The notes: generated from the letters alone by a model not told the origin. A DNA stretch of 20,595 bases from CAKTOF01 sp964523945 (GCA_964523945.1 CAZGBU010000027.1:1-20595), one strand, 5' to 3'; counted from the first letter of the stretch, positions 7,412-15,705 are shown. Numbers and translations: made by a program.

Positions 7412-8338
7412 ATGGAAAGGAACATGGCTTTGCTTACTTGTGGAACGGGCACGCTGCGGCGGCTGGCTGCGGCGGTGCTGTGCGCCGCGGCGCTGCTGAC
7501 GGCTGCGTCGGCGGCGGACACGGGGGACGCGGTGATCGGCCAGGCCGGCACACGTTACACCGGTGTCGGCGACCCGGACTCGCGCAGCGCTGAAACCGGG
7601 CTGGGCAACGCGGTTGCTGACGCGGTGCGCGCCGCGGCCGAGACGCCGTATGCCATCGTGCCGGGCGGCCTAATCGTGAACAACCTGATTGCCGGCGAGG
7701 TGACGCGCGGCGAGCTGGAGCTGCTGTTTGCCGAGGATGCGCCGCTGGCGGTAGCGGAGCTGACAACGGCAGAGCTGAAAGCGCTTCTGGAGGAGTGCGT
7801 CGGGCACATTGTGCTCGATGATGTGCAGGCAGTCGATGAGGCGGCTTCTGCGTTCGACGGATATCCGCAGATATCCGGCTTCACGCTGCGCTATGATGTG
7901 TCTGCGCCGGTTGGTGCGCGCGTCACCCGGATCGAGGATGCGGACGGTCAGGCGCTCGACCTGACGGATACGGCGCGCATCCTGCGCATTGCCTCGATCG
8001 AGGGGCTGTTTGATGGCTCCTATGGCTTGACGCCCCGCGCGTATGTCCTGCTGGATGCCACGGTACTCGAAGCAATGGAGGACTTCACGCGCGCAGGCGG
8101 CCTGACAGGGGAGGAGACCGGCCGGGTGCGGGTTATCGGCTCGTCCGACAATACACTGCTTGGTGATTTCCCGGTGGTGCTGGCTGCGCTGACGCTGATT
8201 CTGCTGGTGCTGGCTTTCCGCGTTTTCTACCATCCGAAGCCATCGTTTGCCAATGGGTTCAAGATGCCGCCGAAATCGGAGCGGTATGATGATATGGAGC
8301 TGCCGCCGGAGGCAGACGAAAAGGAGGAACACACATGA
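7412..8338 (+). CDS. Membrane-anchored stand-alone 5'-nucleotidase C-terminal-like domain protein
   Basis: Protein of 308 aa. Residues 1-35 look like a Sec signal peptide (RR, long Ala/Leu core, AASA before ADTG). Residues about 60-230 match the pattern of the 5'-nucleotidase C-terminal domain: ETGLGNAVADAVRAA, the PGG...AGEVTRGEL block, LTTAELKALLEE, QISGFTLRYD and VTRIEDADGQAL. That domain normally follows a metallophosphatase catalytic domain, which is absent here. A single membrane helix at about 249-270 leaves a short charged cytoplasmic tail. It likely faces outward and may bind a ligand. The start is either ATG 7412 (no ribosome site) or ATG 7424 (AAAGGA but only 2 nt away). The stop overlaps the ATPase start by ATGA, so it is probably a working part of the transporter. 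Confidence 0.75.
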   Translation: MERNMALLTCGTGTLRRLAAAVLCAAALLTAASAADTGDAVIGQAGTRYTGVGDPDSRSAETGLGNAVADAVRAAAETPYAIVPGGLIVNNLIAGEVTRGELELLFAEDAPLAVAELTTAELKALLEECVGHIVLDDVQAVDEAASAFDGYPQISGFTLRYDVSAPVGARVTRIEDADGQALDLTDTARILRIASIEGLFDGSYGLTPRAYVLLDATVLEAMEDFTRAGGLTGEETGRVRVIGSSDNTLLGDFPVVLAALTLILLVLAFRVFYHPKPSFANGFKMPPKSERYDDMELPPEADEKEEHT

Positions 8339-9327
8339 TCGAGGTCAGCCATCTGACCAAGCGCTACGGCGCGAATACTGCAGTGCAGGATCTGAGCTTC
8401 CGCATCGACGCGGGTGTGGTCTGCGGTTTCATCGGGCCGAACGGCGCGGGCAAATCTACGACGCTCAACATGATGACCGGCTGCCTGGAGCCGACGTCCG
8501 GCAGCGTGAGTGTGGACGGATTTGATCTTCTGACCGACCCGATCCAGGCCAAGCGGCGCCTCGGCTATCTGCCGGAGCAGCCGCCGCTCTACCCGGACAT
8601 GACGCCGTATGAGTACCTGCGCTTTGTCGCAGCTGCACGCGGCGTCAGGCGTTCGGAGGCCGACGTGCAGGTACGCTGGGCGATCAGCGCCGTGCAGATC
8701 AAGCAGATGTCGAATCGTCTGATCCGCCACCTGTCGAAGGGCTACCGGCAGCGTGTCGGTATTGCCCAGGCGCTGCTCGGCGACCCGCCGGTCCTGCTGC
8801 TTGACGAGCCGATGGACGGCCTCGACCCGTCGCAGATTGTGGAGATGCGCGAGCTGATCCGTGACCTCGGCAGACAGCGTACCGTGCTGCTGAGCAGCCA
8901 TATTCTCTCCGAAGTCAGTGCAATCTGTGACCGGATCCTGATCCTTTCGCGCGGTGTGCTCGTTGCGGACGACAGCCCGGAATCGCTTGGGCAGCGAATT
9001 GCGCAGGCAAGCGCATTGCATCTGCTCGCGCGCGGCGAGGAGCAGACGGTGCGCGCATGTATCGGGCGTGTCCCCGGCATTACGCGCGCGCTGATCCGGC
9101 CGTCGGAGCAGCCGGGCGTGATCGCCGCCGTGCTGACGGCAGGGCAGAATGACGCGCTCTGTGAGCAGGTCTTTTTTGCATTTGCCGAGGCCTGCTGCCC
9201 GCTGCTGCAGATGCGGCTGGAGGAGCCGGATTTGGAAGATGTGTTTTTGGCGCTGACCGCGCCGACACAGGCTGTGCAGCCCGATCCCGTCCGGCAGGCG
9301 GAACAGAAAAAGGAGGAACAGGCATGA
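8335..9327 (+). CDS. ABC transporter ATP-binding protein, GldA-like
   Basis: Cytosolic ATPase of 330 aa that would power the downstream ABC-2 permease. Walker A is GPNGAGKST (34-42). The signature is LSKGYRQR (Ser at 134), a common variant of LSGGQ in this subfamily. Walker B with catalytic Glu is LLLDEP (Asp157, Glu158), followed by GLDP and the switch His in SSHILSE. Residues about 220-330 are the C-terminal extension usual in ABC-2 exporter ATPases. AAGGAGG precedes the ATG at 8335, which overlaps the previous stop as ATGA. The gene belongs to a four-gene coupled operon. Substrate cannot be predicted; relatives of this ATPase serve export or surface-structure systems. Confidence 0.93.
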   Translation: MIEVSHLTKRYGANTAVQDLSFRIDAGVVCGFIGPNGAGKSTTLNMMTGCLEPTSGSVSVDGFDLLTDPIQAKRRLGYLPEQPPLYPDMTPYEYLRFVAAARGVRRSEADVQVRWAISAVQIKQMSNRLIRHLSKGYRQRVGIAQALLGDPPVLLLDEPMDGLDPSQIVEMRELIRDLGRQRTVLLSSHILSEVSAICDRILILSRGVLVADDSPESLGQRIAQASALHLLARGEEQTVRACIGRVPGITRALIRPSEQPGVIAAVLTAGQNDALCEQVFFAFAEACCPLLQMRLEEPDLEDVFLALTAPTQAVQPDPVRQAEQKKEEQA

Positions 9328-10187
9328 CAGCAGTATTCCGGCGTGAGCTGCGCAGTTATTTTACCGGTTTGACCGGCTATGTGTTCATTGCGGCGATCCT
9401 GCTGTTCGGCGGCATTTTCACCTATGTCGTTGTGCTGCGCAGCGGATACCCGAACTTCGACTATGTGCTGACCAACATGGCAATTGTCTATGTGGTCGCT
9501 GTCCCGATCCTGACCATGCGTGCCATGGCAGAGGAGCGCCGCAACAATACCGATAAGTTGCTCTACTCGCTGCCGATCGGCATGATGCGGGTGGCGGTGG
9601 CCAAGTATCTGGCAATGCTGGTCGTGCTGCTGATCCCGATGGTGATTCTGGCGCTGTATCCGGTGATGCTCTCATTCTACGGGACGATCTACGTCGGCGC
9701 GGGACTCTCAACGCTGGCGGGGTTTTTCTTCCTCGGCGCGGCGCTGCTGGCGCTCGGGCTGTTTCTGTCGTCACTGACGGACAATCAGATGGTCGCGGCT
9801 ATGCTCTCGTTTGCGGCAGTGCTGGCGCTGTATCTGCTCTCGCAGATCATCAGCACGCTCTCGGCGTCTGCTGCTGCAGCGTATGGAGCGCTGGCGGTGC
9901 TTGCGGCGCTCGTCGCGGTTATTGTGTGGCTGTTCACGCGCTCTGTCCCGATGACGGTGGTAGCCGCCGTGCTTCTGGAGGCCGCTGCGCTGATCGTGTT
10001 TCTCGCCGCGCCAGCCGCGTTGGAGAATACGCTGGTTGACGCGGTGGAGCGCTTCTCGGTGTTCGAGCGGTTCTTCAGCTTTTCCGGCGGCGCATTTGAT
10101 CTGACGGCGATTGTCTATGACCTGTCGCTTGCGGGCGTGTTTGTCTGCTTTACGGGTCTGGCGCTTGAAAAGAGGAGGTGGTCATGA
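9324..10187 (+). CDS. ABC-2 type transporter permease, GldF-like
   Basis: Integral membrane protein of 287 aa with about eight hydrophobic segments (roughly residues 18-38, 50-65, 95-115, 125-150, 155-178, 185-207, 210-230, 263-280). The motif MRAMAEERRNNTDKLLYSLPI (about 65-85) corresponds to the conserved AEE...T..LL..P loop of ABC-2 permeases related to GldF. It would form the membrane channel with the preceding ATPase. AAAGGAGG precedes the ATG at 9324; both ends overlap the neighbouring genes by ATGA-type junctions. No other permease is in the operon, so it would act as a homodimer. Confidence 0.92.
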   Translation: MTAVFRRELRSYFTGLTGYVFIAAILLFGGIFTYVVVLRSGYPNFDYVLTNMAIVYVVAVPILTMRAMAEERRNNTDKLLYSLPIGMMRVAVAKYLAMLVVLLIPMVILALYPVMLSFYGTIYVGAGLSTLAGFFFLGAALLALGLFLSSLTDNQMVAAMLSFAAVLALYLLSQIISTLSASAAAAYGALAVLAALVAVIVWLFTRSVPMTVVAAVLLEAAALIVFLAAPAALENTLVDAVERFSVFERFFSFSGGAFDLTAIVYDLSLAGVFVCFTGLALEKRRWS

Positions 10188-11617
10188 TGCGAAAGCTCCA
10201 AAGGCGCGAGCGTGACCCGCGGCGGACAAAGCGCAGCCTGCGCTCGCTCGCCATTGCGCTGGCAGCGGTTGTGCTGTGTGTGGCGGTCAACATCGCCGTG
10301 TCGTTCATCCCGTCGCGCTATACCAAGATCGACACGAGCGTCGATAGCTATCTGACGCTTTCCGAACAGTCCCAGCAGATCCTGTCCTCGCTCGAGACAG
10401 ACATCACGCTCTACTGGCTTGTCACGACCGGCAGCGAGAATGAGACGCTCGGTCTGCTGCTCGAGCGCTACGCCGATGAGAGTAGCCACATCCGGGTGGA
10501 GAAGATTGATCTGACGCTCAATCCGGAGTTTGGCCAGCAGTATACGACCAAGACCATTTTCGAAAACAGTGTCATTGTTGACGGAGGCGACAAGAGCGAG
10601 TATGTCAGCTACTACCGCATTTATAACTACGATGATTCGGACTATCTGTCGACCGGCTCGTTCACGATTACATTTGAGGGAGAAAACCGCCTGACCAATG
10701 CGATTCACTATGTCTCGAGCGATTCGGTGCCGACGGTTTATCAGCTCATCGGTCACGGCGAGAGCGAGCTGGGGGATGCGTTTGAGACCGCGCTCGCGGA
10801 TGAAAACCTGGTGCTGCAGGAACTCAATCTGCTCACGGCCAGTGCTGTGCCGGACGACTGCGCGTGTCTGCTGGTGTGCAATCCGACAACAGATCTGTCA
10901 GCAGAGGATACGGAAAAGGTCCGCACCTATCTGGATGCCGGCGGCACAATGCTGCTTCTGACCAACAACGTCGAAGAGGATGCACTGCCGAACCTGCGTG
11001 GGCTGATCCGGGAGGATTACGGCATCGACGTGACCGGCGGCATTGTGCTCGAAGCGGCTGCGGATTACTATGTGGCCTATCCGTATTATCTGCTGCCGGA
11101 GATCCACTCGCACACGATCACAGATCCACTGATCAACAGCGGGTATTTTGCAATTGTGCCGTTTGCGCAGCCGATGGTGATGTACGGCACGCCGCCGTCC
11201 GGCGTGACCATCACGAGCCTCCTGACGACAACAGACGAATCCTATGCCCGCGCAGACGGGTTCGATCTTGGTACGCTGACGCGCGAGGATGATGATCTGG
11301 CCGGCCCATTCACAGTGGGCGCGGCGATTGAATCGACGGCCAGAACGAAGATTGTCTGGATCCCGAGCTATTACATCCTGAACGAAACGGTTGATGAGCA
11401 GGTTTCCGGCGGCAACACCAACCTGCTGCTCAACGCGCTCAGCTGGATGTGCGATCAGCCCGAGGCGATTTCAATCCGTGCCCGGCTGGTGGCAGAGGAT
11501 TATTTTACTGTGTCGGCCGGCGTCGCGCGCAACTTTTCACTCGGCCTGATTGGCCTGATCCCGATTACGTTTCTGGCGGTCGGTGGTGTGGTCTGGATGC
11601 GCCGGCGCAGACGTTGA
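10184..11617 (+). CDS. GldG-like ABC transporter auxiliary protein
   Basis: Membrane-anchored protein of 477 aa. A basic N-terminus (RKLQRRERDPRRTKR) precedes a membrane helix at about 22-42; a second helix near 450-470 ends in a run of Arg. The large region between them would be outside the cell and matches the GldG/ABC-auxiliary pattern: TLSEQSQQILSSLETDITLYWL, then VYQLIGHGE (Gly190-His191-Gly192) and a Rossmann-like AGGTMLLLTNN (near 253). The ATG at 10184 is chosen because it overlaps the permease stop as ATGA and has GAGGAGG 5 nt upstream; ATG 10187 is an equal alternative. In Bacteroidetes, GldA/F/G belong to gliding motility, but this family is common in non-gliding clostridia and its cargo here is unknown. 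Confidence 0.88.
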   Translation: MMRKLQRRERDPRRTKRSLRSLAIALAAVVLCVAVNIAVSFIPSRYTKIDTSVDSYLTLSEQSQQILSSLETDITLYWLVTTGSENETLGLLLERYADESSHIRVEKIDLTLNPEFGQQYTTKTIFENSVIVDGGDKSEYVSYYRIYNYDDSDYLSTGSFTITFEGENRLTNAIHYVSSDSVPTVYQLIGHGESELGDAFETALADENLVLQELNLLTASAVPDDCACLLVCNPTTDLSAEDTEKVRTYLDAGGTMLLLTNNVEEDALPNLRGLIREDYGIDVTGGIVLEAAADYYVAYPYYLLPEIHSHTITDPLINSGYFAIVPFAQPMVMYGTPPSGVTITSLLTTTDESYARADGFDLGTLTREDDDLAGPFTVGAAIESTARTKIVWIPSYYILNETVDEQVSGGNTNLLLNALSWMCDQPEAISIRARLVAEDYFTVSAGVARNFSLGLIGLIPITFLAVGGVVWMRRRRR

Positions 11618-11811
11618 GCAGACGGTAAAAATTTTTGTGTAGGGGTTCTAAAATTTTGCTGTTTCCCTGTGTGTGTGTTTCGGGTGTAATCTGTAGTGGA
11701 AGCAGGGAATCTGCCGCCGTTGGCCCCACTTGGCTGGGTACCGAACAACTGGAAGCGGGAAGTTCGAATTGTGAAAAGAGCTCGGCGGCCATTGGACAAA
11801 GCGTATAAAAT
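11618..11811. other. Structured intergenic region before the peptide transporter promoters
   Basis: No gene is recognised. TTCCCTG (11663-11669) pairs with CAGGGAA (11703-11709), and GCCGCCG (11713-11719) pairs with CGGCGGC (11783-11789). A looser outer pairing joins the ATTTTGCTGTTTCC side with GGACAAAGC...AAAAT near 11794-11811. This looks like an RNA with two hairpins inside a closing stem, but no T-tract terminator and no clear promoter are visible, and no known family (6S, T-box, SRP) can be matched by eye. No clear terminator follows the GldG-like gene either. Confidence 0.4.
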
Positions 11812-11854
11812 CCATTCGTAATCCGCATAGAAATGAATCGTTTTTTACGAATGG
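11812..11854. promoter_or_regulatory. Operator-like perfect inverted repeat at the peptide transporter promoter
   Basis: CCATTCGTAA (11812-11821) and TTACGAATGG (11845-11854) are perfect complements with a 23-bp spacer. The right arm abuts the -10 TATACT and supplies its TGG extension, so a protein bound there would block RNA polymerase. As RNA the arms could also form a hairpin with a U-rich loop. Confidence 0.6.
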
Positions 11855-11860
11855 TATACT
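11852..11860 (+). promoter_or_regulatory. Upstream promoter P1 of the peptide transporter operon
   Basis: Extended -10 TGG-TATACT (-10 at 11855-11860) with no good -35 at 16-17 bp spacing. It overlaps the right arm of the inverted repeat. Confidence 0.5.
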
Positions 11861-11888
11861 TTCAAAATGAGTTTTAGTGCGCTATAAT
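11860..11888 (+). promoter_or_regulatory. Downstream promoter P2 of the peptide transporter operon
   Basis: -35-like TTTCAA (11860-11865), 17-bp spacer, perfect -10 TATAAT (11883-11888). The leader to the ATG at 12023 would be about 130 nt and holds hairpins at 11895-11921, 11926-11944 (loop AGGAGGA) and 11979-11993. Confidence 0.6.
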
Positions 11889-12022
11889 GATTGCAATCCG
11901 AGCGCAACGCAGATCCGGATTATTTCGGCGGAGGAGGACCGCCGGGTAATATTCCCCTTGCTGTCGGGGGCGGCGGGCCGACCGCTTCGGTCGCACTACA
12001 TTTCTGAAAAGGAGAATGAAAC

Positions 12023-13708
12023 ATGGCAAAACGAATCCTTGCATTGCTGCTTGTCTTGTGCCTTGTCTTTGCGCTGGTCGCCTGCGGCGGCACGGAAGAT
12101 GAAGAAACTGCGGGCAACAACAGCAGCGAAGAGAATTCGCCGGTTGAGTCTGGTGAAGAAATTGAAGAGACCGTCGGTGCGGAGGTCGATACCGGCGAAA
12201 CCGTTGGCGGCACTGACCACGAGTACACTGAGATTACTGTCGGCTCGATGGGTAGCAAGTTTGTCGGTCATTTCGATGCTACCTCCGGCTTCTCGACCGA
12301 CGTTTCCGGTTCTGCTATGGCGCTGGTGTTCGATCGCCTGTTCTACGTCAGTCCGGAGACGCGTGAGTATGTCTCGGACGTCCTTGCAGATTGGTCATTT
12401 GATACCGATACGCTTGTTGTGACACTGACGCTGAAAGATGATGTAACATTCACCAGCGGCGACACAATGAAAGCGGAGGATCTGCTGTTCTCGTTCCAGC
12501 GCGGCACCCTCTCCGCGCAGCAGGCCGCTAACTGGGCGAAGTATGTCGACTTGGAAAACAGTTCCGTCTCCGACGACAACCTAACCTGCTATGTGCAGTT
12601 CCTGGTTTCTCTCGGCACTTGGCAGCGCCAGCTAGCCTCTGTGGGAATTATGAACCAGAGCTGGGTGGAGGAGCACGGCGGAGCGGAGGATATGGACTAC
12701 TTTGATATCTCCATCGTTGACGGTTCCGGCCCTTATGTTCCGACAGAATTTGAAATAGGTGTCTCCACGACCTATGAGATCAAGGACGACTGGTGGAATG
12801 CGGAGTCCATCTCGACCGGCTTCTGCTACGCCAACAAGATCACCTGCCTGCAGTATACCGATGAAACCACGATGATGGTCGATTACGAGAATGACGTGCT
12901 CGACATCGCGCTGTCACTGTCGACAACGAGCATGGAACGTGTCCTGGGTGACGCATCGCTCGGTACTGCGCAGTCTGTCAGCTCCAACGCCGTTGCGGTC
13001 CTGACGATGGACTACGACGTTGACGGAAACGAACTGCTCGAGAACGAAAGCCTCCGCAAGGCAATCTGCTATGGTACGCCTGCCGAAGATCTGGCAGAGC
13101 TGGGCTATGGTATCCTCTACGACCCAGCAGAGTCGTACATTGCCAGCACCTCCAAGTATTGTGTTACTGGCTACACCTACGAGTATGATCCTGAGCTGGC
13201 GCAGTTCTACTTGGATGAAAGCGGCCTAACTGACGTCACCCTGAAGTGGGTTGTCAACAGTGGTTCCTCCGCCGCTGAAATCGCCGAGGCGTTTGATGCT
13301 TACATGAACATGATCGGCATCGACATCGATGTCCAGGTCAACGACATTCTGACCTGCATCTCCATCTGGGAGACCGAGGGTGGAACCGACCTGCAAATGA
13401 TCTGCAACAACAACGCGAACCAGTCGGGCGACCCGTTCGAGCTGCTGCAATACTGGACCAACTCCCAAAGCTTCTACTGCGCCAACCGTATGGGTGAGGA
13501 GATCAACGAAATCCTGAACGCCGCGTTCTACAGTGTGGATGAAACGGTTCGCGAAGAGAAGTTCGCCGAGGCACAGGAGTACATCTATAACACCTACTCC
13601 TCGATTCCGATCTGTGAATGGAACATCGGGCTTGCGTATCATGGCGACGTCACCGGAACCGGCATCATCGACGTTTACTCGCCGGATCTCCGCTTTGTCA
13701 ACTTCTGA
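12023..13708 (+). CDS. Oligopeptide ABC transporter substrate-binding lipoprotein
   Basis: Extracytoplasmic solute receptor of 561 aa, family 5 (OppA/DppA type), anchored by lipid. The signal peptide MAKRILALLLVLCLVFALVAC ends in lipobox LVAC with Cys21. Residues about 23-65 are an acidic Glu/Thr-rich linker, usual in Gram-positive lipoproteins. The mature domain shows FDRLFYVSPETREYVSDVLADW, TLKDDVTFTSGDTMKAEDLLFSFQR and the late block SIPICEW, which place it in the peptide-binding cluster. AAAGGAG lies 9 nt before the ATG. It is first in a complete importer operon, so peptides are the expected cargo, although nickel and other ligands are known in the family. Two tandem promoters and an operator-like repeat lie upstream. 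Confidence 0.94.
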   Translation: MAKRILALLLVLCLVFALVACGGTEDEETAGNNSSEENSPVESGEEIEETVGAEVDTGETVGGTDHEYTEITVGSMGSKFVGHFDATSGFSTDVSGSAMALVFDRLFYVSPETREYVSDVLADWSFDTDTLVVTLTLKDDVTFTSGDTMKAEDLLFSFQRGTLSAQQAANWAKYVDLENSSVSDDNLTCYVQFLVSLGTWQRQLASVGIMNQSWVEEHGGAEDMDYFDISIVDGSGPYVPTEFEIGVSTTYEIKDDWWNAESISTGFCYANKITCLQYTDETTMMVDYENDVLDIALSLSTTSMERVLGDASLGTAQSVSSNAVAVLTMDYDVDGNELLENESLRKAICYGTPAEDLAELGYGILYDPAESYIASTSKYCVTGYTYEYDPELAQFYLDESGLTDVTLKWVVNSGSSAAEIAEAFDAYMNMIGIDIDVQVNDILTCISIWETEGGTDLQMICNNNANQSGDPFELLQYWTNSQSFYCANRMGEEINEILNAAFYSVDETVREEKFAEAQEYIYNTYSSIPICEWNIGLAYHGDVTGTGIIDVYSPDLRFVNF

Positions 13709-13746
13709 GTCCCGTACAAAGAGGACGTTGCTTTGCGCACTGGCGT

Positions 13747-13791
13747 GGAAATGCTTTGGGGGCGGGGCTGGCTCACCCCCAGAGCGTTTCC
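13747..13791 (+). repeat. Intercistronic 16-bp hairpin after the binding-protein gene
   Basis: Arms 13747-13762 and 13776-13791 pair over 16 bp with two G-U pairs and a 13-nt loop. No T-tract follows. Such hairpins after a binding-protein gene usually shield its mRNA from 3' exonucleases or reduce read-through, giving more receptor than permease. Confidence 0.7.
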
Positions 13792-13819
13792 TTATGTATG
13801 GGGGAGGGGTACGAATCGA

Positions 13820-14800
13820 ATGTTAATTTACACAATCAAGCGCATACTGATGCTGGTTCCCGTGCTGTTGGGTGTTCTCATCATCGTCTTTACGCTGAAC
13901 TTCATCATGCCGGGCGACCCGGTCGCCAACCAGCTTCCGGTCGGCTACACACAGGAGGACTACGACATTCAGGAGGCCAAAATGGGCCTTGACAAGCCGT
14001 ACCTGGTGCAGCTCGGCACCTATATCTGGGGTGTTGTATCCAAACTGGATCTCGGCACAAGCTATTACAGCAACCGGCCGGTCTCCGATGAGATCGCAGA
14101 CCGTGTCGGCGTGACGCTGCGAATTGGTGTTCTCAGCTGCCTGTTTACCGTGATTCTGTCGCTGCCGCTGGGTATTTTGTCCGCGGTCAAACAGTATTCT
14201 GTGTTAGACTATACCGTTACGACGCTGACGGTCTTCCTGGCTGCGATTCCCGGCTTTGTGCTGGCCTTGGGCGGCATTCTGCTGTTCTCATTGAAGCTGA
14301 AGTGGTTGCCGGCCAGCGGTCTGACGACATGGAAGCACTATATTCTTCCCGTGGTCTGTAATGGCCTGATGCCGGTCGCGGCCGTCGCCCGTATGACGCG
14401 CTCGTCTATGCTGGAGGTAATTCGTCAGGATTACATCCGCACCGCGCGCAGCAAGGGCCTGAAAGAGAAGAATGTCATCTTCAAGCATGCGCTGAAGAAT
14501 GCGCTGATCCCGGTCATCACAGTGATTGGCCAGCAGTTCAGCATGATTCTCGGCGGCTCGATCATCATTGAGACGATCTTCTCGATCCCCGGTATGGGCA
14601 TGCTGATGGTAAATGCAATCAACACCCGCGACTATCCGGAGGTCATGGGTATCACCTTTGTCCTCTCCGCCTTTATGAGTATTCTGATGGTGATCGTGGA
14701 TCTGGTCTATGCTTCGGTTGATCCGCGCATCAAGGCGCAGTTCTCCAGCTCGAAGAAAAGAAAATCCGAGCCGAAGAAGCAGGAGGTGAAAGCGGCATGA
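13820..14800 (+). CDS. Oligopeptide ABC transporter permease, OppB/DppB type
   Basis: Inner membrane permease of 326 aa. The N-terminal helix (IKRILMLVPVLLGVLIIVFTLNFIMPGDP) is the hallmark of DppB/OppB. More helices lie at roughly residues 95-120, 130-160, 170-195, 235-260 and 285-310. The coupling-helix region EVIRQDYIRTARSKGL matches the EAA motif that contacts the ATPase. The ATG at 13820 is chosen because GGGGGAGGGG lies about 11 nt upstream and the conserved protein begins there; the frame is open further up, through the intercistronic hairpin, but that part has no family likeness. The C-terminus is basic (SSSKKRKSEPKKQ). Its stop overlaps the next start (ATGA). Confidence 0.95.
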   Translation: MLIYTIKRILMLVPVLLGVLIIVFTLNFIMPGDPVANQLPVGYTQEDYDIQEAKMGLDKPYLVQLGTYIWGVVSKLDLGTSYYSNRPVSDEIADRVGVTLRIGVLSCLFTVILSLPLGILSAVKQYSVLDYTVTTLTVFLAAIPGFVLALGGILLFSLKLKWLPASGLTTWKHYILPVVCNGLMPVAAVARMTRSSMLEVIRQDYIRTARSKGLKEKNVIFKHALKNALIPVITVIGQQFSMILGGSIIIETIFSIPGMGMLMVNAINTRDYPEVMGITFVLSAFMSILMVIVDLVYASVDPRIKAQFSSSKKRKSEPKKQEVKAA

Positions 14801-15690
14801 GTGCGAAGACCAAGACCAAAGCGCCGACTGTGGGTGACGAGCTGAAAAAGCGCAGCCAGTGGGCAGATGTCTGGCGCCGCCTTCTCCGCAATAAGCTGGC
14901 TATGCTTGGCATGGTGATCGTGGGCATCCTGATTCTGGTTGCCATTTTTGCCAACTTCCTGGCACCGTATGACTACGATGCCATTGATCTGACGAACCGC
15001 TTCCAGATGCCGAACGGAGAGCATCTGCTCGGCACCGACAACTTCGGCCGCGATATTCTCAGCCGTCTGATCTACGGCGGGCGTATCTCACTGCTCGTCT
15101 CCATTCTTGCTGTTGCCATCTCTGTTGGCCTGGGCAGCCTGATCGGCGCACTCTCCGGCTACTTCGGCGGCAAGACCGATACAGTCATCATGCGACTGAT
15201 CGATGTACTGCAGGCCATTCCCGGCACACTGCTGGCGGTCTGTGTTTCGGCAATGCTCGGCGGCGGCGTGTGGCAGACCGCTATCGCCATTGCCATCAGC
15301 GGCATCGCGCCGAGCTGCCGCATGATGCGCGCTACGTCGCTGACCATCCGTGGTCAGGAGTATATTGAGGCCGCGCAGGCGGCCGGCTCGAGCACGATGC
15401 GGACCATTCTGACGCATGTGCTGCCGAACTGCCTGGCTCCGATTATCGTCGACACCTCGCTGCGACTGGGCGGTAATATCATGATGATTTCGAGCCTGAG
15501 CTTCATCGGCCTCGGCGCGCAGCCGCCGACGCCGGAATGGGGCGCGATTCTCAACGCCGGCCGTGAGTACATCCGTGAATTCTGGCCGCTGATCACATTC
15601 CCTGCCATTTTCATTGCCATTACGATGCTCGGCTTCAATCTCTTTGGCGACGGCCTGCGCGATGCGCTGGATCCGAAGCTCAAACAGTAA
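14797..15690 (+). CDS. Oligopeptide ABC transporter permease, OppC/DppC type
   Basis: Second membrane subunit, 297 aa, pairing with the OppB-type protein. It has the N-terminal OppC segment (WRRLLRNKLAMLGMVIV) and then HLLGTDNFGRDILSRLIYGGR, which is diagnostic of DppC. The EAA loop is GQEYIEAAQAAGSSTMRTILTHVLPN. SLSFIGLGAQPPTPEWGAIL and FGDGLRDALDP are the conserved C-terminal blocks. About six hydrophobic helices are visible. AGGAGGTG precedes the ATG, which overlaps the previous stop as ATGA, so translation is coupled. Confidence 0.96.
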   Translation: MSAKTKTKAPTVGDELKKRSQWADVWRRLLRNKLAMLGMVIVGILILVAIFANFLAPYDYDAIDLTNRFQMPNGEHLLGTDNFGRDILSRLIYGGRISLLVSILAVAISVGLGSLIGALSGYFGGKTDTVIMRLIDVLQAIPGTLLAVCVSAMLGGGVWQTAIAIAISGIAPSCRMMRATSLTIRGQEYIEAAQAAGSSTMRTILTHVLPNCLAPIIVDTSLRLGGNIMMISSLSFIGLGAQPPTPEWGAILNAGREYIREFWPLITFPAIFIAITMLGFNLFGDGLRDALDPKLKQ

Positions 15691-15705
15691 GGGGAGGGCA
15701 TTGGC

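Noticed and set aside
11640..11811. 6S RNA, T-box or SRP RNA
   Set aside because: Hairpins are present but the diagnostic features (large central bubble, the T-box GGTGG-type motif, the GGAAGGAAGCAG SRP motif) could not be found.
11887..11949. Short leader peptide of 20 codons before the peptide transporter
   Set aside because: Its ATG overlaps the P2 -10 box and has no ribosome site.
13733..13819. N-terminal extension of the OppB-type permease
   Set aside because: It runs through the intercistronic hairpin, has no family likeness, and the ATG at 13820 follows a strong purine-rich ribosome site.
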